Assembly: GCA_027483765.1 (NCBI GenBank) | Contig: JAIXTW010000011.1 | Span: 62,001 to 126,000 of the forward strand | Origin: Streptomycetaceae bacterium | GTDB taxonomy: Bacteria > Actinomycetota > Actinomycetes > Nanopelagicales > Nanopelagicaceae | Length of the DNA: 64,000 nt | Reading direction: 5' to 3' | Part shown: in pieces, positions 55,690-63,851 of the stretch | How positions within the stretch are numbered: position 1 is the stretch's first letter | Layout of the letters: every line of letters begins with the position of its first letter | Program-made: the position numbers and the translations under genes | The notes under the pieces: model-generated | What the model saw: only the letters and a program-made list of their open reading frames with translations | Databases searched by the model: none | Told to the model about the DNA's origin: nothing

Positions 55690-56285
55690 TTATTCGTAGC
55701 CTGACCAAGAGCGCCGCCAGGATGGAACTGCCCAAACTTCTCTGATGTGAAACCACGATGTGCCATAAGTGCCGATGCAAGTGCATCGCCAGCGGCAATA
55801 GTGAGTGTGGTTGAAGTTGTTGGTGCAAGGTTCAGCGGATCAGCCTCACGTTCGCAGGCAATGCTGATCGTCGCATCTGCAGTCTTGGCAAGGGTGGAAG
55901 TTACATCCTTGGTCATTGCGATGACTTTGTTGCCCCAGCTCTTAGCCATACGGGTGATGGCAATTACTTCGGCAGTTTCGCCTGAATTTGAAATTGCGAT
56001 AAGAACATCTGCTGCATTGAGCGAGCCAGAATCTCCATGAAGAGCGTCGGCTGCATGAAGGAAGAATGCTGGTGTTCCGGTACTAGAAAGTGTTGCCGCC
56101 ATCTTTGCACCGACGAGTCCTGATTTTCCAAGGCCAGTAACTACAACAGAACCTTTACATTCAATGATTAGTTCTAGCGCCGGCTTTAAATTTGTTGCAA
56201 AAGTTTGCGCAAAGGAATTGAGTGCAGCAGCTTCGGTTTGAAGGGCAACTCCTGCAGCTGCAAGGGCCTTCGATAAATCAGACAT
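55686..56285 (-). CDS. SIS-domain sugar-phosphate isomerase (arabinose-5-phosphate isomerase-like)
   Basis: The 199-residue protein is a single SIS domain: GSVVVTGLGKSGLVGAKMAATLSSTGTPAFFLHAADALHGDSGSLNAADVLIAISNSGETAEVI and GDALASALMAHRGFTSEKFGQFHPGGALG. The closing FHPGGALG and HGDxG are diagnostic of KdsD/KpsF/GutQ A5P isomerases, but the two CBS domains are missing. It is first in the operon with rbsK and rbsD. It could isomerise ribulose-5-P with arabinose-5-P, or another pentose phosphate. There is no LPS in this lineage, so a catabolic role is inferred. Confidence 0.85.
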   Translation of the reverse strand: MSDLSKALAAAGVALQTEAAALNSFAQTFATNLKPALELIIECKGSVVVTGLGKSGLVGAKMAATLSSTGTPAFFLHAADALHGDSGSLNAADVLIAISNSGETAEVIAITRMAKSWGNKVIAMTKDVTSTLAKTADATISIACEREADPLNLAPTTSTTLTIAAGDALASALMAHRGFTSEKFGQFHPGGALGQATNK

Positions 56286-56357
56286 ATTTCACTCCATTAA
56301 TTCCTGGCGATTCACTTCTTGTCATGCCGATGGAGGTTAATCCTAAACAAAGACTTG

Positions 56358-56430
56358 TGGGCTGTGTAGGATTCGAACCTACGACCCAGCGATTAAGAGT
56401 CGCTTGCTCTACCAACTGAGCTAACAGCCC
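56358..56430 (-). tRNA. tRNA-Lys (anticodon CTT)
   Basis: Reverse complement reads GGGCTGTTAGCTCAGTTGGT ... CACAGCCC plus discriminator A. The acceptor stem GGGCTGT/ACAGCCC pairs fully; anticodon stem AGCGA/TCGCT encloses loop CTCTTAA, giving CTT; T-arm is TAGGTTCGAATCCTA. CCA is not encoded (next bases CAA). Confidence 0.95.
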
Positions 56431-56529
56431 ATTTAAACGCCGAAACGCTTAAATGCAGGGCAGACAATACCAGCGCTGAGGACCTTGTCTAACCACCCAT
56501 AGAAAATCGCCTATTGAGGGCGGGGACAT

Positions 56530-56886
<357 letters not shown>

Positions 56887-56892
56887 TTACTT

Positions 56893-58161
56893 TTAGTACC
56901 GGTTTGAGTTTCCGGTGATGTCATAGGCAGATTCTGCATGGAAAGTTGTATCTAGGCCGTTGAGTTCATCATCACGATAGGCGCGGAATCCAATTGTCTT
57001 TTGAATAACAGTAGCGATAATCCAGGTGGCAACAAAGGAGAAGAGTGCAACCGCCAGAATTGCAATGACTTGGCGAGTCAGCTGAGTTGTTCCGCCGCCG
57101 ACCAGCAGCCCATCTGCGCCTGCAGCATTTGCTGTCACGGTTGCAATGAGGCCGATTGCAAGCATTCCGAGGATTCCGCCAACGCCGTGTACTCCAACAA
57201 CGTCGAGTGAATCGTCATAACCAAATTTATATTTACGTGTCACAGCCCAAGCTGAAACAACACCGGCGATGAGTCCGAGCAATAGAGCACCCAACGGATT
57301 TAAGTAACCGCATGCAGGAGTGATTGCAACAGCACCTGCAATAGCACCTGAGGCAACACCAAGGGTGGTGGCCTTTCCATCGCGCTTCTTCTCATATGCA
57401 ATCCATGTCATGGCAGCAGCTGCGGTACAAATCTGAGTATTGATCATTGCAGTTGCCGCTAAGGAACCAGCTGAGAGCGCCGACCCTGCGTTAAATCCAA
57501 ACCAACCAAACCAGAGCATTCCGGCGCCAAGTAGAACTAGCGGCATATTGTGAGGACGCATCGGATCGCGTTTAAAACCATCGCGCTTTCCGAGAACAAG
57601 TGCCAGTGCTAACGCGGCAGCTCCGGAGTTAATCTCAACAACTGTTCCACCAGCAAAATCAAGTGCCTTCAACTTATCGATTATCCATCCGCCCTCACCG
57701 TTTTGAGCTGCGAAGGCCCAGTGTGCAACGGGAAGATAAACGAGAGTTATCCAGACTCCGACAAAAATAACCCAAGAGCCATACTTCGCGCGATCGGCAA
57801 TTGCACCTGAAAGAAGTGCAACAGTAATAATTGCAAAAGTTAACTGGAACATTGCAAAAGCAAGGACTGGAATCTGGTGGCCTTCTGCACCTGTGACTTG
57901 ATCCAGTGTGGAAGCCAAGCCGATGTGGTCTAGGTTTCCGATGAAGCCGCCTTGTGATTTACCAAATGCGAGTGAGTATCCGTAGAGCACCCAAATGATT
58001 GTCGTAATGCCCATTGCTGCAAATGACATCATCATCATATTGAGCGCTGATTTTGCACGAACCATTCCGCCGTAAAAGATTGCTAGCCCCGGTGTCATAA
58101 AGAGAACCAGTGCAGCACTTGCTAAAACCCACGCTGTGTCACCACTGTTAATCGCCGGCAT
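56893..58161 (-). CDS. amt: Ammonium transporter Amt
   Basis: The 422-residue protein begins INSGDTAWVLASAALVLFMTPGLAIFYGGMVRAKSALNMMMMSF and shows DFAGGTVVEINSGAAALALALVLGKR and DVVGVHGVGGILGMLAIGL, with the pore histidines (in VEINSG... and GVHGVGG regions) and about eleven membrane helices. It imports ammonium and is blocked by PII. Its ATG overlaps the last base of ppa (TAATG), so ppa-amt-glnB is one operon. One pore His (HxS/G) is replaced in VVEINSGAAAL, where E. coli has H168. Confidence 0.92.
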   Translation of the reverse strand: MPAINSGDTAWVLASAALVLFMTPGLAIFYGGMVRAKSALNMMMMSFAAMGITTIIWVLYGYSLAFGKSQGGFIGNLDHIGLASTLDQVTGAEGHQIPVLAFAMFQLTFAIITVALLSGAIADRAKYGSWVIFVGVWITLVYLPVAHWAFAAQNGEGGWIIDKLKALDFAGGTVVEINSGAAALALALVLGKRDGFKRDPMRPHNMPLVLLGAGMLWFGWFGFNAGSALSAGSLAATAMINTQICTAAAAMTWIAYEKKRDGKATTLGVASGAIAGAVAITPACGYLNPLGALLLGLIAGVVSAWAVTRKYKFGYDDSLDVVGVHGVGGILGMLAIGLIATVTANAAGADGLLVGGGTTQLTRQVIAILAVALFSFVATWIIATVIQKTIGFRAYRDDELNGLDTTFHAESAYDITGNSNRY

Positions 58162-58649
58162 TACTTATGTGTCTCCTGGTAGCGCGCATAGGAAGCCTGA
58201 ATTTCTGCTTCGGCTGCATCGTGGCCAACCCAATCTCCGCCGTGTACTTCTTTACCTGGCTCAAGCGTTTTATAAACTTCAAAGAAGTGCTTGATTTCAT
58301 CGAGTTCGTAATAAGGGACATCAGCTAAATCATTGAGGTTGTTCTTGCGAATATCGCCAGCTGCAACACAGAGCAACTTGTCGTCGCCACCTTTTTCATC
58401 AGTCATTCGGAACATTCCGATAACGCGACATGAAACTACGCACCCAGGAAAGGTTGGCTCATCGAGCATGATCAGCGCATCGAGTGGATCGCCATCATTG
58501 GACAGAGTGTTCTTTACAAAGCCGTAGTCGTGCGGAAAACGAGTTGCGGTAAAGAGCATGCGATCGAGGCGAACTTCGCCGGTCTCATGATTGATTTCAT
58601 ACTTATTGCGCGAACCTGCTGGAATTTCCACAACAACATCGAAGACCAT
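58161..58649 (-). CDS. ppa: Inorganic pyrophosphatase (soluble, family I)
   Basis: The 162-residue protein has DVVVEIPAGSRNKYEINHETGEVRLDRMLFTATRFPHDYGFVKNTLSNDGDPLDALIMLDEPTFPGC, with the metal motif DGDPLDALI, and YYELDEIKHFFEVYKTLEPGK. It hydrolyses PPi from DNA, RNA, aminoacyl-tRNA and nucleotide-sugar synthesis. Its stop overlaps the amt ATG by one base. The upstream region contains tRNA-His. This ppa-amt-glnB linkage is unusual. Confidence 0.93.
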   Translation of the reverse strand: MVFDVVVEIPAGSRNKYEINHETGEVRLDRMLFTATRFPHDYGFVKNTLSNDGDPLDALIMLDEPTFPGCVVSCRVIGMFRMTDEKGGDDKLLCVAAGDIRKNNLNDLADVPYYELDEIKHFFEVYKTLEPGKEVHGGDWVGHDAAEAEIQASYARYQETHK

Positions 58650-58702
58650 AAGAACCGACTCTCTCTAACTACGAATTGATGCAATAAAAAAGTAAAACGT
58701 GG

Positions 58703-58776
58703 GGTGAGCGACGGGGCTCGAACCCGCGACATCTCGGACCACAACCGAGTGCTCTACCAGCTGAGCTACGCCCACC
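58703..58776 (-). tRNA. tRNA-His (anticodon GTG), CCA encoded
   Basis: Reverse complement starts G-GTGGGCGTAGCTCAGCTGG and ends CGCTCAC-C, followed by an encoded CCA (58700-58702). The extra G at -1 pairs with C73, as required for His. Anticodon stem TCGGT/ACCGA-type arm holds GTG; T-arm CGGGTTCGAGCCCCG. The acceptor stem has one G-T wobble. Other tRNAs here lack encoded CCA. Confidence 0.95.
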
Positions 58777-58792
58777 ATGTGCTGTGCAGGGA

Positions 58793-59362
58793 CTACTTTA
58801 CCTGCCCGGACTCGCTTTGGATAAATACGCTCTGGCGGTAGTAGGCCAGTTCGGCAATTGAGTCGCGGATGTCGCCAAGTGCGCGGTGATTGCCGGTCTT
58901 TGCTGGGGCTGCGAAGTAGATTTTTGGATACCAGCGTCGCGCCAGTTCCTTGATCGATGAGACATCGACGGTGCGGTAGTGCAGAAAGTCATTGAGTGCG
59001 AGCATGTCGCGGGCGATGAAGTTTCGGTCTACCGAGACTGAGTTTCCAGCCAGTGGTGATTTTCCTGGTTCACACCCAGCCGATGTCAGATAAGTAAGTA
59101 TCTGCTCTTGCGCCTGTTCGATTGAAATGCCATCTGGAATTTGAGTGATGAGCCCTGAAGCTGTGTGCATCTGGCGAACAAAATCTCCCATGGCATCCAG
59201 CTGCTCCGGCGTTGCCTTGATGACGAGATCCACGCCCTCGCCGATGATGTTCAGCTCTGAATCGGTCACAAGTACGGCAATCTCAACCAGGGCATCTTTA
59301 GCCAGATCCAGCCCGGTCATTTCGCAATCAATCCAGATCAGGTGGGGGAGTTCAGTAGCCAT
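58793..59362 (-). CDS. orn: Oligoribonuclease
   Basis: The 189-residue DEDDh exonuclease has LIWIDCEMTGLDLAKDALVEIAVLVTD (Asp, Glu), GNSVSVDRNFIARDM (Asp), YRTVDVSSIKELARRWYP and TGNHRALGDIRDSIAEL (His, Asp). It degrades RNAs of two to five nucleotides, including pGpG from cyclic di-GMP. It is divergent from pstC. Length and motifs are standard for Orn. Confidence 0.94.
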   Translation of the reverse strand: MATELPHLIWIDCEMTGLDLAKDALVEIAVLVTDSELNIIGEGVDLVIKATPEQLDAMGDFVRQMHTASGLITQIPDGISIEQAQEQILTYLTSAGCEPGKSPLAGNSVSVDRNFIARDMLALNDFLHYRTVDVSSIKELARRWYPKIYFAAPAKTGNHRALGDIRDSIAELAYYRQSVFIQSESGQVK

Positions 59363-59399
59363 GGGCGCAAGAGTAAGGGTTAGGCGGGGTGGGGTGATA

Positions 59400-59432
59400 A
59401 TTCAGGGTCCGTTCACCTGCTGTTAACCAATA
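59400..59432 (+). promoter_or_regulatory. PHO-box-like 11-bp direct repeats upstream of pstC
   Basis: ATTCAGGGTCC, GTTCACCTGCT and GTTAACCAATA are three consecutive 11-base units with the GTTCACC/GTTAACC core, ending 39 bases before the pstC ATG at 59472. Actinobacterial PhoP binds 11-base direct repeats of the GTTCACC type. The first unit is degenerate. It is the likely site for phosphate-starvation activation of pstCAB. Confidence 0.65.
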
Positions 59433-59471
59433 GTCCTTTTTTATTACACGGGTTGGTTGAAAGATGCTCTC

Positions 59472-60458
59472 ATGTCACTTGATGCCCCTGCAAAGCCAAT
59501 CCCGCAGGCTCGCGAGATTACAACCAAGCCGCGCGTTTCTGATCAAATCTTCCGGTCAATTGTTACTGCATTTAGTTTTTCGGCACTAATTATTCTTGCA
59601 TTGATTGCACTCTTTCTTTTTATTCAAGGTTTTAGCACCCTCAAAGAACAAGGTCTGGGATTCATCACTAATTTTGAGTGGTCCGTAACTACCGATGAAG
59701 CAGGAAAAGAGATTGCAGACTTTGGTTTGCAAGCGATGCTCATCGGAACCATGGTTACTTCTTTTATTGCTCTCTTTATCGCTGTGCCATTAGCCGTGCT
59801 CACCGCACTCTTCCTTACCTTCTACGCACCAGAGCGAGTAAAGAAAGTTCTTGTAACAGTTGTTGACCTGATGGCGGCGTTTCCTTCAATTCTTTATGGG
59901 TTGTGGGGTTTATTCATTCTGATGCCGATGGCGGTCTATTGGGCCGAACTTCTTCACAAGTGGCTCGGGTGGATTCCACTTTTTGATGTTCCACAACCAA
60001 TTTTTACTCGTTCACCATTTATCGCCGGACTTGTACTTGCAGTCATGATTATTCCAATCATCACCTCTGTCTCTCGAGAAGTTTTTGCTCAAACTCCACT
60101 TGATCGCGTGCAGGCTGCTTATGCACTGGGTGCTACTAAGTGGGGAGTTATCAAAGCTGTTGTACTTCCATTTGGAGCCAACGGTGTGGTCGGTGGCTCC
60201 ATGCTTGGCTTAGGCCGCGCCTTTGGTGAAACAGTTGCGGTCTACTTTGTTCTTAATATTGTTTTCCGCACAAACTTTGAAATTCTCTTCACACAAGGTG
60301 GAAACGTTGCTTCCATGATTGTTTTGAAATTCGGCGAGGCAGGAGAGACCGAAATCGGCGCACTCATGGCGTCAGGTTTGGTTCTCTTCTTGCTTACTCT
60401 GATTGTTAACTTCATTGCCAACGCTGTTGTAAACCGCACCGTGAAATCAGGTCGATAA
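59472..60458 (+). CDS. pstC: Phosphate ABC transporter permease PstC
   Basis: From ATG 59472 the protein has 328 residues. Six hydrophobic helices and the PstC motifs FLTFYAPERVKKVLVTVVDLMAAFPSILYGLWGLF and TPLDRVQAAYALGATKWGVIKAVVLPFGANGVVGGSMLGLGRAFGETVAVYFVL (the EAA loop with ALGAT...GRAFGET) are present. With PstA it forms the high-affinity phosphate channel. It is first in a pstC-pstA-pstB-pstS order, not the usual pstS-first. PHO-like repeats lie upstream. TTG at 59457 is an alternative start. Confidence 0.92.
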   Translation: MSLDAPAKPIPQAREITTKPRVSDQIFRSIVTAFSFSALIILALIALFLFIQGFSTLKEQGLGFITNFEWSVTTDEAGKEIADFGLQAMLIGTMVTSFIALFIAVPLAVLTALFLTFYAPERVKKVLVTVVDLMAAFPSILYGLWGLFILMPMAVYWAELLHKWLGWIPLFDVPQPIFTRSPFIAGLVLAVMIIPIITSVSREVFAQTPLDRVQAAYALGATKWGVIKAVVLPFGANGVVGGSMLGLGRAFGETVAVYFVLNIVFRTNFEILFTQGGNVASMIVLKFGEAGETEIGALMASGLVLFLLTLIVNFIANAVVNRTVKSGR

Positions 60459-60459
60459 A

Positions 60460-61509
60460 ATGTCAACTACTCAAGTAACTCCAACTCGTCCATGGGCAGC
60501 ATCTCCTAAGGATCGCGCTCTCACAGCGTCATCGGTTCTTTTGTCGGCAGCTATCACCGTGGGAATAGTTCTTGGTACGCCAATGAAGGGTAAATTGGCG
60601 TATTTCTTCGTCTTCCTCATTACCTGGCTCATTGTTGATTCGCTCTATGTAGTTCGTAAATTTGGTGCTAAGGGTGTTCGCGATGCCCTGGCTGCAAAAA
60701 TTACCCTCTACGGAGCAGTCGTTGTCTCAATGGCTGTGTTTTCAATTTTGTGGGCGACAGTAAGTGAAGGCGTCGCAGGACTAAACCTCGCATTCGTTAC
60801 TGAGAATATGCGCAACGCGTCGTTCTTTGATCCGATCGGTAAGGGTGGAGTTCTACACGCAATCATCGGAACACTTGAGCTGATTCTCATCGCAATTATC
60901 ATCGCCGTTCCAATGGGAATTCTTACCGCTCTGTACTTAACTGAGATTAAAGGTAAAGCTGCCGGACTGATTCAGTTCTTAGTGCAAGCAATGTCAGGCG
61001 TTCCATCTGTTGTAGCTGGCCTCTTTATCTATGCCGCGATCATCTTGAACACACCTCTGCGAGCATCAGCCTTCCTTGGTGGTCTGGCGCTATCAATTCT
61101 GATGATTCCTACTGTGACTAGAACGTCGCAAGAAGTATTGAACTTAGTTCCGCGCGATCTTCGCGAAGCGGGCCTTGCTATGGGTGCAACCCAGTGGAAG
61201 ACAGTTGCACTTGTTGTCATTCCTGCGGCTCGAAGCGGACTGATTACCGCAACGATTCTCGGTGTTGCTCGTATTGCGGGCGAGACTGCGCCATTGCTCT
61301 TCACCGTGGGCGTCTTCGATGGCTATAACTTCAACCCATTTGTAGGCGGCACGGGCACCCTGCCGACCGTTATTTGGGCTGGCCTTGGCGCTGGAACCCC
61401 GGAAGCAGCGCAGCGCGCATGGTCTGCAATCTTAATTCTTTTAATAATCGTATTAATAATGTTCGTGCTTGCACGTACAGTTGGCTCGCGCCAGTTTAAG
61501 AAGAAGTAG
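60460..61509 (+). CDS. pstA: Phosphate ABC transporter permease PstA
   Basis: The 349-residue membrane protein starts one base after pstC. It has [36 protein letters not shown] and the EAA loop [55 protein letters not shown], typical of PstA. Two extra N-terminal helices (about residues 25-65) precede the six-helix core, as in some actinobacterial PstA proteins. It partners PstC. Confidence 0.92.
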   Translation: MSTTQVTPTRPWAASPKDRALTASSVLLSAAITVGIVLGTPMKGKLAYFFVFLITWLIVDSLYVVRKFGAKGVRDALAAKITLYGAVVVSMAVFSILWATVSEGVAGLNLAFVTENMRNASFFDPIGKGGVLHAIIGTLELILIAIIIAVPMGILTALYLTEIKGKAAGLIQFLVQAMSGVPSVVAGLFIYAAIILNTPLRASAFLGGLALSILMIPTVTRTSQEVLNLVPRDLREAGLAMGATQWKTVALVVIPAARSGLITATILGVARIAGETAPLLFTVGVFDGYNFNPFVGGTGTLPTVIWAGLGAGTPEAAQRAWSAILILLIIVLIMFVLARTVGSRQFKKK

Positions 61510-61523
61510 TCGAGGGACAACCG

Positions 61524-62417
61524 ATGGAACTGAAGACACAAACCGAAAAGAATGGAACTCAGATGAGTGAAAAGAACAGCACAACTCCTTCATCGCTTTC
61601 AGATGTAGCCGCAAAGCGTGCAGAGACGAAGGTTGCTGGAAGCGCACCTCTCGGAACCGGTCTTGAGGCACGCGGCGTACATGCGTGGTTCGATAAGCAC
61701 CACGCACTTGCAGATGTGTCACTCGACTTCTCAGCTGGAACTGTGACAGCTCTCATTGGCCCATCAGGTTGCGGTAAGTCAACATTTATTCGCACACTCA
61801 ACCGCATGCACGAATTCATTCCTAACACTTCAATGGCCGGCCAAGTTCTGCTCGATGGAAAAGATATCTACGAGCCAGGCATTGACGTGACAAAGATTCG
61901 CCTTCAAATCGGTATGGTCTTTCAGAAGCCAAACCCATTCCCATCGATGACAATTGGTGAGAACGTTCTTTCAGGTCTTAAGCTTGCGCAACTAAAGGTT
62001 TCAAACCAGGAAGAACTTCTGGAAGAGTGCTTGGTTCGCGCCGGGCTCTGGAATGAAGTGAAGGATCGTCTAGGTGCACACGCTGGCGGACTTTCAGGTG
62101 GTCAACAGCAGCGTCTATGTATCGCGCGCGCGCTCGCGGTCAAGCCGAAGGTTCTACTTATGGACGAGCCATGTTCAGCCCTTGATCCAGGATCAACCCT
62201 TCGTATTGAAGAGACAATCTCACAACTTTCTAAGTCAATGACAATCGTCATCGTCACTCACAATATGCAGCAGGCGGCACGTGTATCTGATTACACCGCC
62301 TTCTTCTTATCTGATGGTGGCCCGGGACAGATGATTGAAGTTGGCCCAACAAATGAGATCTTCTCTCGCCCACGCGATGAACGTACTGAAAATTACGTTA
62401 CTGGTCGCTTCGGCTAA
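61524..62417 (+). CDS. pstB: Phosphate ABC transporter ATPase PstB
   Basis: The 297-residue protein has an N-terminal low-complexity extension of about 45 residues, then Walker A ([19 protein letters not shown]), Q-loop ([19 protein letters not shown]), signature ([17 protein letters not shown]), Walker B ([16 protein letters not shown]) and the H-loop ([22 protein letters not shown]). The QKPNPFPM-like and [15 protein letters not shown] segments are PstB-specific. The track start is kept; an ATG at 61563 is an alternative. Confidence 0.94.
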   Translation: MELKTQTEKNGTQMSEKNSTTPSSLSDVAAKRAETKVAGSAPLGTGLEARGVHAWFDKHHALADVSLDFSAGTVTALIGPSGCGKSTFIRTLNRMHEFIPNTSMAGQVLLDGKDIYEPGIDVTKIRLQIGMVFQKPNPFPSMTIGENVLSGLKLAQLKVSNQEELLEECLVRAGLWNEVKDRLGAHAGGLSGGQQQRLCIARALAVKPKVLLMDEPCSALDPGSTLRIEETISQLSKSMTIVIVTHNMQQAARVSDYTAFFLSDGGPGQMIEVGPTNEIFSRPRDERTENYVTGRFG

Positions 62418-62440
62418 GCCGCTTTAATCCTTCATACATA

Positions 62441-62469
62441 GTTTACCGGGCGTTAACCTAGCGCTTGCC
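62441..62469 (+). promoter_or_regulatory. PHO-box-like direct repeats upstream of pstS
   Basis: GTTTACCGGGC (62441-62451) and GTTAACCTAGC (62452-62462) are adjacent 11-base units; GCTTGCC continues the phase weakly. A likely -10, TATAAC (62500-62505), lies downstream with no good -35, as expected for an activator-dependent promoter. The inverted repeat ATAACC-AATG-GGTTAT (62501-62516) overlaps it. So pstS has its own phosphate-controlled promoter. Confidence 0.65.
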
Positions 62470-62536
62470 TGCAGTTTCTCTGCTTCGTGAAGATTGTCCT
62501 ATAACCAATGGGTTATTCATCTACGAAAGGCAGACC

Positions 62537-63664
62537 ATGCGTTTTTCAACAATCACAAAGGCAGCAGTAGTTGCTGTTGCAGCAGTTGTTGCTGTAACAC
62601 CATCAGCAGTTGCATACGACCTTACAGGTGCAGGCGCAACATCAATTTCTAACTTCCTAGAGAAGTGCAAGACTTCATACCAGGGCGCAACAGGCGACAC
62701 CATCTCATATTCAGGTGGCGGATCAGGTACAGGAAAGACAGCAATCAACGCTGGCATCAAAGATGTAGCTTTCTCTGACTCAACAAACTCAACAGCTCCA
62801 TCAACAGTTTTCCATATCCCAGCAGCAGTATGGCCAGTGGGTATCGGTTATAACCTCAACACACCAAAGTCAAAGCCACTTCAGTTCTCAGTTGAGACAC
62901 TTGCAAAGATCTTCTCAGGTCAAATCACTAAGTGGAATGACCCAGCAATCGTTGCTGATAACAAGCAAGCTCGTCAGATCCCTGTTTACAAGGGTAAGAA
63001 CGCAGATGGAACACCAAAGGTTGCTTCATACCGCACAGTGAACACATCAGTAACTCTTCCAAACCGTCCAATCACAGTTATCTACCGTACTGGTAACTCA
63101 GGTACATCAAATAACTTCACATCAGCACTTAACGGTGCAGCTCCAAAGATCTGGACAAAGGCTGGAAACGATTCATTCGTAACATCTAACCCAACAGATA
63201 TCTCAACACGCTCAGGTCAGTTCACAGGCGTTGCGACATCAGCACTTGTTGCTTCAGTTAACAGCAACACACCAGATTCAATCAGCTACAACGAGACAGG
63301 CTTCATCTCAGCATCACCACGTCTCCAGACAGCGTACGTAATCAACGCAGCAGGTAAGTCAGTATTCCCAAATGCTGATTCAGCTAACGCTGCATACGGT
63401 GCTGCAGAATTCAACGCAACTTCAGGTATCGTAAAGTGGAACTACACAACTACAGCTGCAGGTGCTTACCCACTTACAGCAGCAACATATGCAATGGTAA
63501 AGACAAACTACGCAGATTCAGCTAAGTCAGCTGCAGTCAAGAAGTTTGTTGAATACTTCGCATTCGATTGCTCAGAGAAGGTAACAACAGAAGGAATGAT
63601 CAAGATTACTAAGACATCAGATCTTGGTAAGGCAATCCTTAACCTCTCAGAGAAGATCAAGTAA
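62537..63664 (+). CDS. pstS: Phosphate-binding protein PstS (no lipobox)
   Basis: From ATG 62537 the protein has 375 residues. Signal peptide MRFSTITKAAVVAVAAVVAVTPSAVA ends in an AVA type-I site, with no lipobox cysteine. The mature part has DLTGAGATSISNFLEKC, SYSGGGSGTGKTAI, FSDSTN, AVWPVGIGYNL, FSGQITKWNDPAI, IYRTGNSGTSNNFTSAL and EYFAFDCSEK. These are phosphate-binding PstS loops. Codons are strongly biased to TCA, ACA, GCA and CCA, unlike neighbours, suggesting high expression. It is transcribed after pstB from its own promoter and ends in a strong terminator. Confidence 0.93.
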   Translation: MRFSTITKAAVVAVAAVVAVTPSAVAYDLTGAGATSISNFLEKCKTSYQGATGDTISYSGGGSGTGKTAINAGIKDVAFSDSTNSTAPSTVFHIPAAVWPVGIGYNLNTPKSKPLQFSVETLAKIFSGQITKWNDPAIVADNKQARQIPVYKGKNADGTPKVASYRTVNTSVTLPNRPITVIYRTGNSGTSNNFTSALNGAAPKIWTKAGNDSFVTSNPTDISTRSGQFTGVATSALVASVNSNTPDSISYNETGFISASPRLQTAYVINAAGKSVFPNADSANAAYGAAEFNATSGIVKWNYTTTAAGAYPLTAATYAMVKTNYADSAKSAAVKKFVEYFAFDCSEKVTTEGMIKITKTSDLGKAILNLSEKIK

Positions 63665-63688
63665 CAACTTCACAACCTCCAAGTAGAA

Positions 63689-63718
63689 AACCCGGGCCAG
63701 CAATGGTCCGGGTTTTTT
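63689..63718 (+). terminator. Rho-independent terminator after pstS
   Basis: AACCCGGGCC (63689-63698), loop AGCAAT and GGTCCGGGTT (63705-63714) pair over ten bases, with one G-T wobble, and run into a T tract. It is a textbook intrinsic terminator 24 bases after the pstS stop. Confidence 0.9.
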
Positions 63719-63732
63719 ATTGGCAAAAAAAG

Positions 63733-63806
63733 CGCGCCTGGCAGGAATCGAACCTGCGACCTACCGCTTAGAAGGCGGTTGCTCTATCCGACTGAGCTAC
63801 AGGCGC
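63733..63806 (-). tRNA. tRNA-Arg (anticodon TCT)
   Basis: Reverse complement reads GCGCCTGTAGCTCAGTCGGA ... CAGGCGC plus discriminator G. Acceptor GCGCCTG/CAGGCGC pairs fully; anticodon stem ACCGC/GCGGT encloses CTTCTAA, giving TCT (AGA codons); T-arm GCAGGTTCGATTCCTGC. CCA is not encoded. Confidence 0.95.
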
Positions 63807-63851
63807 CTGCAGGGTCGTATGAGGCAATTGTACCCAGTAAGGTTTGCGACT

